DNA from: Halanaerobiales bacterium
GTDB taxonomy: Bacteria > Bacillota > Halanaerobiia > Halanaerobiales > DTU029
Direction: 5' to 3'
Length of the DNA: 64,000 nt
Assembly: GCA_022360715.1 (NCBI GenBank)
Contig: JAKSCG010000010.1
Location: forward strand, 1-64,000
Each line of letters opens with the position of its first letter. Position 1 is the stretch's first letter. Made by a program: the position numbers and the translations under genes. The notes beneath the pieces are model-generated. The model was not told the DNA's origin and searched no databases. It worked only from the letters and a program-made list of their open reading frames with translations. Of the stretch, positions 17,293-28,531 are shown one piece after another.

Positions 17293-18120
17293 ATGCATAA
17301 TCATAAAAAGATTGACCGTTTTTATCTTTATGTTATTATATCACTTATCTTTCATACCGTCCTTTTTTTGCTATTCCCTTTTGCCGGTTTAACTATTCCC
17401 GGTGACGAGTTGGCTGAAAGAGAATTTGCCTTTATGCAGGTAGTCGAATATCAAGTCGATTCGCAAACGACTGAACCAGTAAAAAAAATAGACAAGCCTG
17501 TTCCGGAAGCAAAGCCAGAGCCTAAGCCTGTTCCTGCTCCCAAACCAAAAGCTGAGCCGAAACCAAAGCCGGAACCGGTGGTAGAACAAGTAAAAAAACC
17601 CGAACCCCTCCCGGTACCGAAAGCAAAAGAAGAGCCTCAACCACAGCCAATAAGCCAACCAGAGCCGGAGGTCGTCAATGAAAATAATTCAGCGGTTATG
17701 ACCAGTGAAAATAGTCCTTTAGAAATTGAAGTTAATGAGTCCAAAACGGAAAATAAAGCGGTTGAACCAGTACCGGAAAGGGAGATAGAACCGGCAGAAA
17801 TTATGCCGCCCGCCCCACCTAAAGCCGGTGAAAAGGGGGCACCTATCCCCAATTATCCGAAAGACCTGGTTTCTCAACAATTAGTAGGGAAGGTTGAACT
17901 AAGGGTCTTTGTGGACAGTTCCGGCCAGGTAGCAAAAACAGAGATAATCAGTTCTTCCGGGATCGAACAAATGGACCGAACAGCTCAGCTAACCCTGGAG
18001 CGAGGCTGGAAATTCAAAGAATTTCAGCAAGCATACTCATTAACTATTTTGATCGACTATAAATTTGATGATAATGGGAACCCGCTAGTTGATGTCAAAG
18101 CAGGAGAAATAACCTTCTAA
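17293..18120 (+). CDS. tonB: TonB-family energy transducer
   Basis: 275 residues: an N-terminal membrane helix (about 11-34, with the family's SLIFHTVLF pattern where His is typical), a long Pro/Lys/Glu-rich spacer (about 57-170), and a TonB C-terminal domain (about 195-262, with GKVELRVFVDSSGQV). TonB spans the periplasm and energises outer-membrane receptors. None is encoded nearby; instead exported envelope proteins follow, so its partner is unknown. Its presence is strong evidence for an outer membrane. Confidence 0.93.
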   Translation: MHNHKKIDRFYLYVIISLIFHTVLFLLFPFAGLTIPGDELAEREFAFMQVVEYQVDSQTTEPVKKIDKPVPEAKPEPKPVPAPKPKAEPKPKPEPVVEQVKKPEPLPVPKAKEEPQPQPISQPEPEVVNENNSAVMTSENSPLEIEVNESKTENKAVEPVPEREIEPAEIMPPAPPKAGEKGAPIPNYPKDLVSQQLVGKVELRVFVDSSGQVAKTEIISSSGIEQMDRTAQLTLERGWKFKEFQQAYSLTILIDYKFDDNGNPLVDVKAGEITF

Positions 18121-18146
18121 AAAAATCAAATTTGGAGGTGATATTT

Positions 18147-20144
18147 TTGAAAAAAATTTTACTATATACGATGATTTTAATAAGTATATTGACCGGTCTG
18201 ACCGGTGCTGCTGATTTTTTTACCGAAACAGATCAATATAGTAATCTTCGTTTGGGAAATGAGTATGTAGTAATTGTAGTAAACACAGACCAGAACGGAC
18301 AGGGTAGGTTTGCAATTGAAACTACCGGGGGAGCCCCTTTCCGGACTAATGATAATAATAAACCATTGGTCTATGGTCGACCGATCCCCTGGACATCATA
18401 TACTACCCTCTGGAAAAACGGTGAATATCATGTCTTTGGAGGGTTTACCGGTAGAAGAGCAGGGCGTGAGGCCAATTATGGCAAAGTAATTCAATCTCCC
18501 CAGGTTAAAGGAAATGCTATTTCCACAATTAGCGAATTTGATAGCGGAATCATGGTAGAACAGCTTTTAACAATCGTGAAAAGCTCTACTACCGGATTAT
18601 ACGATTCTGTTGAAATAAAATATAATGTTCAGAATAAAGGAACAGAACGACAAAAAATTGGCTTAAGAATTATGCTTGATACGATGTTGGGCCAGAATGA
18701 CGGTGCTCCTTTCCGGTTTGGCGAGGATGCCGTTACTGCCGATCAGCTTTATTATCAAAAACAATTACCGGAATTTTGGCTGGCTTTTGACAGTTTGAGT
18801 AACCCCAATGTGACATCACAGGGTACCTTTACCGCTGAACAGGCCAACCCGCCGGATCGGGTTAATTTAGCTGATTGGGGTAGTCTGGCCGACGGAGTCT
18901 GGGATTTTGACTTTAATCCCGGTGAAGATTTTTTGCGAAAAGGGGAATATGAAATTGACAGTGCGATTGCGATGTACTGGACCCCGGAAATACTTGAACC
19001 CGGACAAGAAATCAATTATACAACATATTATGGACTTGGTGGCATCACCATTGTTCCCGGGCTTTTATCGTTGGGAGTTACATCACCTGCCGAGGTAACC
19101 TTTGATACACCGGAAAAGACTTTCCCAATTATTGCTTATATTGAAAATACATCAGAAATAACCGCCAAAAATGTGCGGATTCAGATCAAAATTGATGACG
19201 CCTTATTTGTTGAACATAAAACCCAGAGTTTAGGAGACATTGCTCCCGGTGGAATGGCCCAGGTTGTCTGGGATGTTAAATCAACAGCTAAAGCCCTGCC
19301 CGAAGGAGTAACTTACCAGGTCAAGGTCGAGGCTGATAATACTGATCCTAATCAGGTTGAACGGGGAATTAGCTTTGCTGGACCACCCGCTCTGGATGTA
19401 AAGATAAATTTAAAAGATGAGCTGGCAGTTATTAAGGGAAAACTTGAACCTAACCCCTTCCGGATCGAAACAGTGATTAGTAATAGCGGGGATTCAACCC
19501 TCAAAGGGGTAACTGCCGAATTAAAAACCCCCCCCGGACTGTTTGGGGCCAAAATGGAAAAACTAAAGAGATATGTTGGTAATATTGCCTCCGGGGAAAG
19601 TGTTAATATTACTTGGCAACTAAAAGCAGACTCCCGGATTGGAGGAATATCTCTGCCCGTTGAGGTTGATGTTCGAGCCCTACATGGCTATCGGGTAAAT
19701 AAAAGCTATCATAATTTAAAACTACCGGATTTAGAGCCATTACTCTACATGGAAATGAGTGAGCTTGGTGAAGAGGAGGAGGGGAAACGAAATTATATCA
19801 GGATTGATCTGATGGCTGCCAACATTAAAAATGAGCATCCGGCTGAAAAATTTACCTTTAATCTTAAATATGATCCCGAATTTTTGCAGCCGATCTTAGT
19901 CCATCCCGGCAATTTCTTTATTAAAGACGGCCGATTTCTCCCCTGGTCACAACCCGAAATAAAGCAAAATGTGATCACTTTTGCCGGTTCCTTACCGGTT
20001 GATATCCCAGCCGGTTCTTTAGGCAGTATCTTCTTCCGGGTAAATAAACCGGGTAAGCATAGCATTGAATGGAAAAGCGCCGAGCTTTTAGATCAAGCTA
20101 ATCGACAAATTGAAGTCAGATTAAGGGATTATATTTTTAAATAA
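18147..20144 (+). CDS. Large exported beta-rich protein with a cohesin-like C-terminus
   Basis: 665 residues with a signal peptide (1-about 22, LTGLTGA). The first 270 residues are beta-rich and unrecognised. About 320-420 and 420-540 look like Ig/CARDB-type repeats (patterns such as ENTSEITAKNVRIQIKI and SNSGDSTLKGVTAELKTPPG). The last 120 residues resemble the cohesin/carbohydrate-binding fold (FNLKYDPEFLQPILVHPG, GSLGSIFFRV). TTG at 18147 follows GGAGGTGA. It sits directly after tonB, so it may act in the same envelope process. The domain names come from pattern and are tentative. Confidence 0.8.
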   Translation: MKKILLYTMILISILTGLTGAADFFTETDQYSNLRLGNEYVVIVVNTDQNGQGRFAIETTGGAPFRTNDNNKPLVYGRPIPWTSYTTLWKNGEYHVFGGFTGRRAGREANYGKVIQSPQVKGNAISTISEFDSGIMVEQLLTIVKSSTTGLYDSVEIKYNVQNKGTERQKIGLRIMLDTMLGQNDGAPFRFGEDAVTADQLYYQKQLPEFWLAFDSLSNPNVTSQGTFTAEQANPPDRVNLADWGSLADGVWDFDFNPGEDFLRKGEYEIDSAIAMYWTPEILEPGQEINYTTYYGLGGITIVPGLLSLGVTSPAEVTFDTPEKTFPIIAYIENTSEITAKNVRIQIKIDDALFVEHKTQSLGDIAPGGMAQVVWDVKSTAKALPEGVTYQVKVEADNTDPNQVERGISFAGPPALDVKINLKDELAVIKGKLEPNPFRIETVISNSGDSTLKGVTAELKTPPGLFGAKMEKLKRYVGNIASGESVNITWQLKADSRIGGISLPVEVDVRALHGYRVNKSYHNLKLPDLEPLLYMEMSELGEEEEGKRNYIRIDLMAANIKNEHPAEKFTFNLKYDPEFLQPILVHPGNFFIKDGRFLPWSQPEIKQNVITFAGSLPVDIPAGSLGSIFFRVNKPGKHSIEWKSAELLDQANRQIEVRLRDYIFK

Positions 20145-20158
20145 AGGAGGAAGTTAAA

Positions 20159-20995
20159 TTGAGAAAAGCGATTATTTTAATCATATTATCACTGCTGGTA
20201 CTGAATACTTTTTCCGTTGGGGCAGTTGAAATTAAAGATGTCTCGACCGGCCACTGGGCATTTCAAAATATAACAGAGCTGATCAACAAAGGACTATTTT
20301 CCTTATATGAAGACGGAACTTTCCGGGGGCAAGATAAGGTTTCCCGCTATGAACTTGCTGAAGTCGTAGGGCGGATGCTGGAAAGTATCGAAAGCGGTGG
20401 AGCTCAGGCCATCCCTCCGGATCTTAGCCGTGACTTAGCAATCCTTTCCAATAATTTGCGTGAAGAACTGGTAATGCTAACTGAAGAAAGAGTTTCTTTA
20501 AACAAAAGAATTCAAGAGCTGGAAGAGAAGAATAAAAGCCAGGATAAATACATGATCGAAGCAATTGATGTAGAAATAGCTAAACTGAATGAAGATCTAA
20601 GCAATGTTGAAAATGATGTGTCAACAATTATCAACAGCATTATTAAGATAACCCAACTGGAACAGCAAATACAAAAACTTGACCAGTCTTTCCAGAGTCT
20701 GGAAGAGAAAGTTACACAAAACCAAGCCCGGATTAGTGCCCAGAATCAGCAACTGGATTCTATCCGGTTAAATCTAAGTGACAGTGTCGTTCAGGGGCTG
20801 GAAGATAAACAGACTATTGTCCTGACCAGGGTCAATCAATTACAGGAAGAAGTTAATGAACTCCGCAATCTGGTTACGACAAGGGTCCATGAGATTGAAA
20901 AACTTAAGCAAGAAAAGGGTAACTACCAGAGCTATCTTTACGGGATTGGTGCAATCGCCGTACTGGGGTTATTGTTGTCCTTGGGTGGTAGTTAA
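20159..20995 (+). CDS. SLH-domain coiled-coil envelope protein
   Basis: 278 residues: signal peptide (1-22), one S-layer homology domain (about 25-75, VSTGHWAFQNITELINKG and YEDGTFRGQDKVSRYELAEV), a long heptad coiled coil (about 95-250), and a C-terminal hydrophobic segment (about 257-275). This plan matches Omp-alpha/OmpM-like tethers, in which SLH binds cell-wall polymers and the coiled coil bridges to the outer membrane. TTG follows AAGGAGGA. It supports a diderm envelope. Confidence 0.85.
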   Translation: MRKAIILIILSLLVLNTFSVGAVEIKDVSTGHWAFQNITELINKGLFSLYEDGTFRGQDKVSRYELAEVVGRMLESIESGGAQAIPPDLSRDLAILSNNLREELVMLTEERVSLNKRIQELEEKNKSQDKYMIEAIDVEIAKLNEDLSNVENDVSTIINSIIKITQLEQQIQKLDQSFQSLEEKVTQNQARISAQNQQLDSIRLNLSDSVVQGLEDKQTIVLTRVNQLQEEVNELRNLVTTRVHEIEKLKQEKGNYQSYLYGIGAIAVLGLLLSLGGS

Positions 20996-20997
20996 TC

Positions 20998-21600
20998 GTG
21001 TTCAATTCCAGCAAAAAATATATCTGTTTATTAACAGCAATATTACTACTCAGTTATTCAATCTTGTCTGTACTCCCTTTACCCTGGTTGACTCCGCGAG
21101 CAAGAGCAGCTTCGATCGAAAGAGACGATTTTTACCGTGGCCTGGCCCTGGCTTTGCTCTTAATCACCTTATCAAGAATCGGACAGGCCGCGCGTGACCA
21201 AGGTTATGTCGAGCCACCAGGTCTACCCGAACTGCCGGATCTATCTGAAAATGAGTTCGAACTGCTGGCCCGGGTTATTCATGCTGAAGCCAGGGGTGAA
21301 CCCTACAATGGACAGGTAGCGGTTGGTGCTGTCGTACTAAACAGGGTTAGGTCCGCTGACTTTCCCAACTCAATTAGGGATGTAGTTTACCAGAAAAAAC
21401 AGTTCAGTTCAGTCGATGACGGTCAAATTCATCTCGAGCCAAATGAAACATCTTATCGAGCGGCTCGAGAGGCTCTACGGGGTGTAGATCCCAGTAAGGG
21501 TGCCCTTTTTTTCTACAATCCCCGCACCGCTACGACTCTCTGGTGGTTATCCCAAAGAGAAACAACCGTGATCATTGGTAACCATGTCTTTGCTCTATAA
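20998..21600 (+). CDS. SleB/CwlJ-type cell-wall hydrolase
   Basis: 200 residues with a signal-type N-terminus (about 1-37) and a Hydrolase_2 domain (about 82-200). The catalytic Glu is in ARVIHAEARGEPYNGQVAVG, and NRVRSADFPN and ALFFYNP are typical of spore cortex-lytic enzymes. It could act in germination or vegetative wall turnover; nothing here decides between these. It begins 2 bp after the SLH gene and closes the exbB-to-hydrolase run. Confidence 0.9.
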   Translation: MFNSSKKYICLLTAILLLSYSILSVLPLPWLTPRARAASIERDDFYRGLALALLLITLSRIGQAARDQGYVEPPGLPELPDLSENEFELLARVIHAEARGEPYNGQVAVGAVVLNRVRSADFPNSIRDVVYQKKQFSSVDDGQIHLEPNETSYRAAREALRGVDPSKGALFFYNPRTATTLWWLSQRETTVIIGNHVFAL

Positions 21601-21616
21601 ATAAAACGAGCAAGAT

Positions 21617-21652
21617 AAAAACCTGAGTACTTAAAAGTACTCAGGTTTTTTT
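21617..21652. terminator. Bidirectional terminator between convergent genes
   Basis: A perfect 12-bp stem ACCTGAGTACTT/AAGTACTCAGGT with two-base loop, flanked by A-run and T-run, so it can serve both the hydrolase (plus) and the topoisomerase gene (minus). Confidence 0.92.
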
Positions 21653-21665
21653 GATAATCAATTAA

Positions 21666-24068
21666 TTATTTACTGTCACCGTTTTCCGCATTTTCTTCCG
21701 GCCAGGGAAGTTTATAGACCGAACTAATCAACTCACTGTCATTCAGTTCCAGTAAGCGATACATATTACCGACTCGTTGTGTTTCAACAAGAGCGGAAAC
21801 CTTAACAGGACAGAGCCTTTCATCACTTGTTGTTAACAAAAGTTGATCCGAGGCCTGCGCTGTGAGTAGGGCCACCATTTTGTGAATACTGGAACCACAG
21901 GTCTTTAGTCCTTTGCCATTCCTTTTCTGGCTTTTATATTCCGCCAGTAAGGTTTTTTTGCCCCGCCCGGAATCTGAGAGTGAAATCAGATAATCATCCC
22001 GTCCAATAATGTTCATGTTAATTACGTGATCACTTGCAATTAATTTTATCCCGATGTTACCCTGGGTATAGCGACCGGTAGCACTAACACTATCCTCATC
22101 AAATCTGATCGCTTGACCATGATAAGTGCCGAGCAAGATCTCTTGCTGTCCGTCGGTCACAGCAACGGCAACTACCCGGTCACCCTGATTAAGGTTAATT
22201 GCTTTGATATTACTATAACTAGTCAAATACTCCTGGCCAATAGTTTTTTTAATCATACCACGGGCAGTGACGATGGTTATAAACAATTTCTGTCGTTCTT
22301 CGTTCAGACAGATCAGCTTAATAACTCTCTCATTAAGTGGGATTTTAAAATATTTTTTTATACTGTCTCCGTTCGACAGGCCGTGGTGCTCAGGGATTTT
22401 ATGTACTGGTAAGGTATAAACATTGCCCAGATCAGTAAAAATCAGCAAATTATCAAGACTACTGCCGGTAGTAAACTGGATTAAGTAGTCATTCTTGGCT
22501 GTTCGCACATCATTTTTTGAAGCTATTCGCTTGATATTCTGGCGATAGGAAAAAGTAATTACTGCTTCCTTCTCTTTGACCAGATCTGTCTTTGTCAACA
22601 CTGCTTCTTCCAGATCAGGGATAATTAAGGTTTTTCGTGAATCATTAAATTCTTTTTTTAGCTGGCGCAGCTCTTTTTGCAGTAATTCATCCAGACTGAA
22701 CTGGTTATTAAGAATTTCTTCAAAATAGGCCAGGTCGGCCGCCAGTTTCTGAAGTTCAGCATAAACTTTCTCAGTTTCCATTCTTACCAGCCGCTGCAAC
22801 TGCATTTCCAGGATCGCCTTGGTCTGTTCATCGGTTATTTTTAGTCGATGCTTCAGACTTTCACTGGCCTCTTCGGTAGATTTAGAATTTCTAATGATTG
22901 CAATAACTAGATCCATTTTATCAATGGCCTTAATGATACCTTCCAGGATATGATATCGCCTTTTGGCCCTGACCAGCCGATATTTAGTCCGGCGCGTAAT
23001 AACCTCCCGGCGAAAATTGATAAAATGTTGTAGGATAGTCTTTAAATCCATTACTTCCGGCTTTTTCCCAACTAGAGCCAGCATATTAATCCGGTAAGAA
23101 TTTTGCAGTGATGTATACTTATATAAACGATTTAAAACCAGTTGGGTGTCGACATCGGTTTTTAAATCGAGCACAATCCTTAAGCCTTCCTGATCCGATT
23201 CATCCCTGAGGTCAGAGATACTGTCAATTTTCCCATTATTAACTGTTTCGGCAATTTCTTCAATCAAACGGGTTTTATTTAATTGATACGGAATCTCTGT
23301 TATTATTATTCTTTTTTTTCGCCCTTGCTGTTCAAGCTTGGTTTTCCCCCTGAGGATAATGCGTCCTTTACCTGTCCTGTAGGCATCAATAATCCCCTCA
23401 TCCCCGATTATTTCTGCCCCAGTAGGGAAATCAGGACCAGGGATATATTTGAGTAAGGTTTCCAGTTTAGTCCCGGGGTGTTTAATTAAATGGAGCAGAC
23501 CATCAATAACTTCACCCAGATTATGTGGTGGTATATCAGTGCTCATCCCCACTGCAATTCCGCTGGTACCATTAATTAAAAGGTTAGGAAGTTCGGAAGG
23601 TAATACAACCGGTTCCTGGAGGCTACCGTCAAAATTATCGGAAAAATCAACTGTATCCTGATTTATATCGGTCAATAACCCTTCGGCTAGACGGGTTAAA
23701 CGCACCTCAGTATAACGCATCGCCGCCGGACTATCCCCATCAATTGAGCCAAAGTTGCCCTGACCATCAATTAGTTGATAACGCAGATTAAAATCCTGGG
23801 CCATTCTTACCATCGCATCGTATACAGCACCATCGCCGTGCGGGTGAAACTTACCGAGCACCTCACCGACTACTCTGGCTGATTTTTTATATGGTTTGTT
23901 ATGGACTAGATTTAGTTCGCGGGCGGCAAACAGAATTCTACGGTGTACCGGTTTCAAGCCATCCCGCACATCGGGTAACGCCCTGGAAACAATAACACTG
24001 AGGGAATAGTTTAAATAAGCATCCCTCATTTTATCTTCAATTGCAATTGGTGTAATTTTTGTAGCCAT
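21666..24068 (-). CDS. Type IIA topoisomerase subunit A (ParC/GyrA paralogue)
   Basis: DNA cleavage subunit of a type II topoisomerase, 800 residues. The N-terminal breakage-reunion domain has [19 protein letters not shown], the quinolone region [13 protein letters not shown] and catalytic Tyr119 in [11 protein letters not shown]. The C-terminal beta-pinwheel contains QKRNGKG at 714-720, a degenerate form of the gyrase GyrA box QRRGGKG. It is divergent from its subunit B partner, unlike the usual gyrB-gyrA order near dnaA, so it is probably the second pair (topoisomerase IV or a gyrase paralogue). Activity cannot be decided from sequence. Confidence 0.92.
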   Translation of the reverse strand: MATKITPIAIEDKMRDAYLNYSLSVIVSRALPDVRDGLKPVHRRILFAARELNLVHNKPYKKSARVVGEVLGKFHPHGDGAVYDAMVRMAQDFNLRYQLIDGQGNFGSIDGDSPAAMRYTEVRLTRLAEGLLTDINQDTVDFSDNFDGSLQEPVVLPSELPNLLINGTSGIAVGMSTDIPPHNLGEVIDGLLHLIKHPGTKLETLLKYIPGPDFPTGAEIIGDEGIIDAYRTGKGRIILRGKTKLEQQGRKKRIIITEIPYQLNKTRLIEEIAETVNNGKIDSISDLRDESDQEGLRIVLDLKTDVDTQLVLNRLYKYTSLQNSYRINMLALVGKKPEVMDLKTILQHFINFRREVITRRTKYRLVRAKRRYHILEGIIKAIDKMDLVIAIIRNSKSTEEASESLKHRLKITDEQTKAILEMQLQRLVRMETEKVYAELQKLAADLAYFEEILNNQFSLDELLQKELRQLKKEFNDSRKTLIIPDLEEAVLTKTDLVKEKEAVITFSYRQNIKRIASKNDVRTAKNDYLIQFTTGSSLDNLLIFTDLGNVYTLPVHKIPEHHGLSNGDSIKKYFKIPLNERVIKLICLNEERQKLFITIVTARGMIKKTIGQEYLTSYSNIKAINLNQGDRVVAVAVTDGQQEILLGTYHGQAIRFDEDSVSATGRYTQGNIGIKLIASDHVINMNIIGRDDYLISLSDSGRGKKTLLAEYKSQKRNGKGLKTCGSSIHKMVALLTAQASDQLLLTTSDERLCPVKVSALVETQRVGNMYRLLELNDSELISSVYKLPWPEENAENGDSK

Positions 24069-24193
24069 ATTTTCCTAATCTCCCTTCACCTCATAAATAT
24101 AGAATAAAACCACCTTTCTTATATTATTCCATAATCAACCCCGGTCGTCAATAAATCGAAAGGATTTGATCGTCCCCGGATTTAATATTTATA

Positions 24194-26161
<1,968 letters not shown>

Positions 26162-26230
26162 TTCTTTCCAGCATATTTTTAAAGCTTGATGGATAAGCTA
26201 AGCATATAATTACTAATGGAGGGTTATATG

Positions 26231-26395
26231 ATGGGTAATGATAAAAAGAGACGTCCGGAGCGAGAAATGGGGGCAGCACCACCTGATTATATGCCGGCGA
26301 TCTTTGGCTGGATGTCACTTGAAGAGATGGCTGAACAGGCCGAAGAGATTGTTGATTTCACCTCAAAATTAAAACCAAAAAGGAAAGATAAGTAA
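26231..26395 (+). CDS. Small hypothetical protein (54 aa)
   Basis: 54 residues: a charged N-terminus, the central segment APPDYMPAIFGWMSLEEMAE and a lysine-rich C-terminus. GGAGGG (26218-26223) is seven bases before the ATG at 26231; the ATG at 26228 is less well spaced. The Pro/Trp-rich core looks conserved-type, but I do not recognise a family. A weak hairpin (AAGTAAA at 26390 with TTTACTT at 26419) and T-run follow. Confidence 0.65.
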   Translation: MGNDKKRRPEREMGAAPPDYMPAIFGWMSLEEMAEQAEEIVDFTSKLKPKRKDK

Positions 26396-26586
26396 AAAAG
26401 GAGTTTCGGGGTTATCCCTTTACTTCTTTTTGCTATTTATATAATAAAAAACAAATTACAGAATTTATTGAAAAAACATCAGTCAGGCTATCTAAAAATA
26501 AGCGGGCTTTACGGAATAAAACAACCAATTGACCAGATCAGCGAGTTTGAGCTAAAAACAACAATACCAACGATAAAATGATTTGC

Positions 26587-26616
26587 TTGACAAGGTAAAA
26601 TTACTTAGTATATAAT
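26587..26616 (+). promoter_or_regulatory. Promoter of the rubredoxin gene
   Basis: TTGACA (26587-26592), 18-bp spacer, TATAAT (26611-26616). The preceding 26396-26586 shows no gene I can support. Confidence 0.85.
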
Positions 26617-26659
26617 ATTATTAATAATTATTACTGATATCAAAGAGAGGAGAACAGCT

Positions 26660-26824
26660 ATGGAAAAATATCAATGTACAGCTTGTATGTACATCTATGA
26701 TCCGGCCGAAGGAGATCCTGACAGTGGGATCGAACCTGGTACCAGTTTTGCGGACCTCCCTGAGGACTGGGTCTGTCCTGAGTGTGGTGTTGGCAAAGAT
26801 TTTTTTGAGCCTTATGAAGATTAA
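26660..26824 (+). CDS. Rubredoxin
   Basis: 54-residue one-iron electron carrier. The four iron ligands are C6 and C9 (CTAC) and C39 and C42 (CPEC), with the conserved [18 protein letters not shown] and [11 protein letters not shown]. Such proteins pass electrons to oxygen- and peroxide-reducing enzymes in anaerobes. It is a single-gene unit with its own promoter and terminator; ATG follows GAGAGGAG. Confidence 0.97.
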   Translation: MEKYQCTACMYIYDPAEGDPDSGIEPGTSFADLPEDWVCPECGVGKDFFEPYED

Positions 26825-26835
26825 CTAAAATGATT

Positions 26836-26865
26836 GCCCGGGAACCAGCTATCCCGGGCTTTTTT
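26836..26865 (+). terminator. Terminator after rubredoxin
   Basis: 8-bp stem GCCCGGGA/TCCCGGGC followed by TTTTTT. Confidence 0.93.
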
Positions 26866-26870
26866 AATCC

Positions 26871-26899
26871 TTGACTTTTTAATCATTCTGTGTTTTAAT
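26871..26899 (+). promoter_or_regulatory. Promoter of the riboswitch-trkH operon
   Basis: TTGACT (26871-26876), 17-bp spacer, TTTAAT (26894-26899), about 30 bp before the aptamer. Confidence 0.75.
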
Positions 26900-26924
26900 A
26901 TTGATCAATAAAGGTTATTTTAAC

Positions 26925-27062
26925 AATTAAAGGTCTAATTCCGGAAAATCGGAAACGGGGAACCCGACTTATGGGGCGAATTCAGCACAGTGCCTGAAGG
27001 GAGACCTTTTACTCCCAGCCCGTCAGCTAACCTCGTCGACACTAAAAGGCAGATGACTACCT
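26925..27062 (+). ncRNA. Cyclic di-AMP riboswitch (ydaO/yuaA type)
   Basis: The stretch contains the ydaO hallmarks in order: ACGGGGAACCCGAC, then ATGGGGCGAATTC, then a variable stem with GGGAGACC...ACTCCC, then the near-invariant CCCGTCAGCTAACCTCGTC. Known members sense c-di-AMP and turn off potassium-uptake and wall genes. Two K+ transporter genes and their regulator follow, and a terminator hairpin lies just 3' of the aptamer, as expected for a transcriptional OFF switch. The exact P1 ends are approximate. Confidence 0.95.
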
Positions 27063-27063
27063 A

Positions 27064-27095
27064 TTGCTGCAGTCGTTCTGCAGTATTTTTGTTTT
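27064..27095 (+). terminator. Riboswitch expression-platform terminator
   Basis: Stem TGCTGCAG/CTGCAGTA with loop TCGTT and a TTTTTGTTTT tail, 43 bp before trkH. It should form when c-di-AMP is bound. Confidence 0.8.
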
Positions 27096-27137
27096 ATGAT
27101 TCCTCATCGTTAAAACCCGGAAAGGGGAGCCATTAAT

Positions 27138-28481
27138 ATGCTAACATCTAACCCTATTCGCAGCATCAATCAGTTAACCCCTGCTCAGTTTCTGGCCCTG
27201 TGTTACCTAGCCGTTATAGTGTTGGCAACAATCCTACTAATGTTACCGGCGGCAACTGTACAAGAGGGGAGTCTGGATTTTAGTGCGGCTTTGTTTACGG
27301 CAACTTCAGCCACCTGTGTAACTGGTTTAACTGTCGTCAATACCAGTACTGCCTTTACACTCTTTGGCCAGTTGGTTATTATGGTCCTGATTCAAATTGG
27401 TGGACTGGGCATTATGACAATGTCGACGATGATTGCCTTTTTTATCGGCAAGAAGATCAGTTTAAAAGAAAGACTGATTATTCAAGAAGACCTCAATCAG
27501 TTTAAGATATCAGGTTTAGTTCGTCTGGTTCGATACGTGCTGGCCTTTACCTTAATTATTGAAGGAATTGGGGCATTATTATTGTTTTTCCGTTTTAATC
27601 AATATCCTTTCTGGAAGTCCGTATATTTTTCTGTCTTTCATTCCATTTCTGCTTTTAATAACGCCGGTTTTGACCTTTTTGCCAATAGTCTGGAGGGTTT
27701 TACCGGAGATCTGGTGCTCAATTTTGTTGTCATTTCCCTGATCATTTTGGGAGGATTGGGCTTTGCCGTGCTAGCTGACTTATATAATACCAGAAATATT
27801 AAAAAAACCAGTCTTCAGACCAAAATCGTGCTGAGTATTTCTTTGTTACTGATTATATTTGGCTTTATTAGTATCCTTGGATTGGAGTTTACCAATGAAG
27901 CAACCATCGGCGAACTACCTTTTGGTTCAAAAATACTATCCTCGTTATTTCTGGCCATTACACCCAGAACTGCCGGGTTTAACACTATTCCAACCGCCGA
28001 TTTAAGGAGTTCAACCCTATTTTTATTAATTGTACTAATGTTTATCGGTGCTTCACCCGGTTCAACCGGCGGGGGGATTAAAACAACTACTTTCGGTGTG
28101 TTAATAATAACTGTCTGGAATCTGGTTACCGGGAAAAAAGATATTGAGGTCTTTAGTCGACAATTGGAGAAAGAGATAATTTTTAAAGCACTTTCAATTA
28201 CCATCCTGGCTCTTACCCTGGTTGTTTTTGTGACGATGGTGCTGACTATTAGTGAAAAGATGGAGTTTTTACCGGTCTTTTTTGAAACAGTTTCCGCTTT
28301 TGCTACTGTTGGTTTAACTACCGGCATTACCCCGGAACTGTCAACCTTTGGTCGAATTTTGCTTACTCTGACGATGTTTGCCGGAAGGGTCGGTCCGTTA
28401 ACACTGGCCCTAGCTTTTGCTGACCGCAAGAAGAACAATGGCTTTTATCACTATCCCAAGGAAAAGATTATGGTCGGGTAA
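27138..28481 (+). CDS. TrkH/KtrB-family potassium transporter, copy 1
   Basis: 447-residue membrane K+ (or K+/Na+) uptake subunit with four pore repeats. Selectivity-filter-type glycines can be seen in ATSATCVTGLTVV, SAFNNAGFDLF, TPRTAGFNTI and SAFATVGLTTG. It begins with ATG after AAAGGGGAG. It needs a cytoplasmic RCK partner, supplied by trkA two genes on, and is controlled by the c-di-AMP riboswitch upstream. Confidence 0.95.
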   Translation: MLTSNPIRSINQLTPAQFLALCYLAVIVLATILLMLPAATVQEGSLDFSAALFTATSATCVTGLTVVNTSTAFTLFGQLVIMVLIQIGGLGIMTMSTMIAFFIGKKISLKERLIIQEDLNQFKISGLVRLVRYVLAFTLIIEGIGALLLFFRFNQYPFWKSVYFSVFHSISAFNNAGFDLFANSLEGFTGDLVLNFVVISLIILGGLGFAVLADLYNTRNIKKTSLQTKIVLSISLLLIIFGFISILGLEFTNEATIGELPFGSKILSSLFLAITPRTAGFNTIPTADLRSSTLFLLIVLMFIGASPGSTGGGIKTTTFGVLIITVWNLVTGKKDIEVFSRQLEKEIIFKALSITILALTLVVFVTMVLTISEKMEFLPVFFETVSAFATVGLTTGITPELSTFGRILLTLTMFAGRVGPLTLALAFADRKKNNGFYHYPKEKIMVG

Positions 28482-28496
28482 ACAGGATAAATTCAA

Positions 28497-28531
28497 CCTC
28501 ATTTTGGGTATATTATTACTGAAATGAGGTG
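28497..28531 (+). promoter_or_regulatory. Hairpin masking the ribosome site of the second trkH
   Basis: CCTCATTT (28497-28504) is the perfect complement of AAATGAGG (28522-28529), with a 17-nt loop. The 3' arm contains most of the GAGGTG Shine-Dalgarno of copy 2, so folding would block its translation. Confidence 0.55.

Noticed and set aside
26396-26586. Plus-strand stretch translating as KEFRGYPFTSFCYLYNKK and beyond
   Set aside because: About 50 codons look coding-like, but there is no start codon, no ribosome site and no recognisable family.
27815-28438. 207-codon minus-strand frame over trkH copy 1
   Set aside because: Shadow of a strongly conserved membrane protein gene; Val/Lys/Thr-rich with no family motif.
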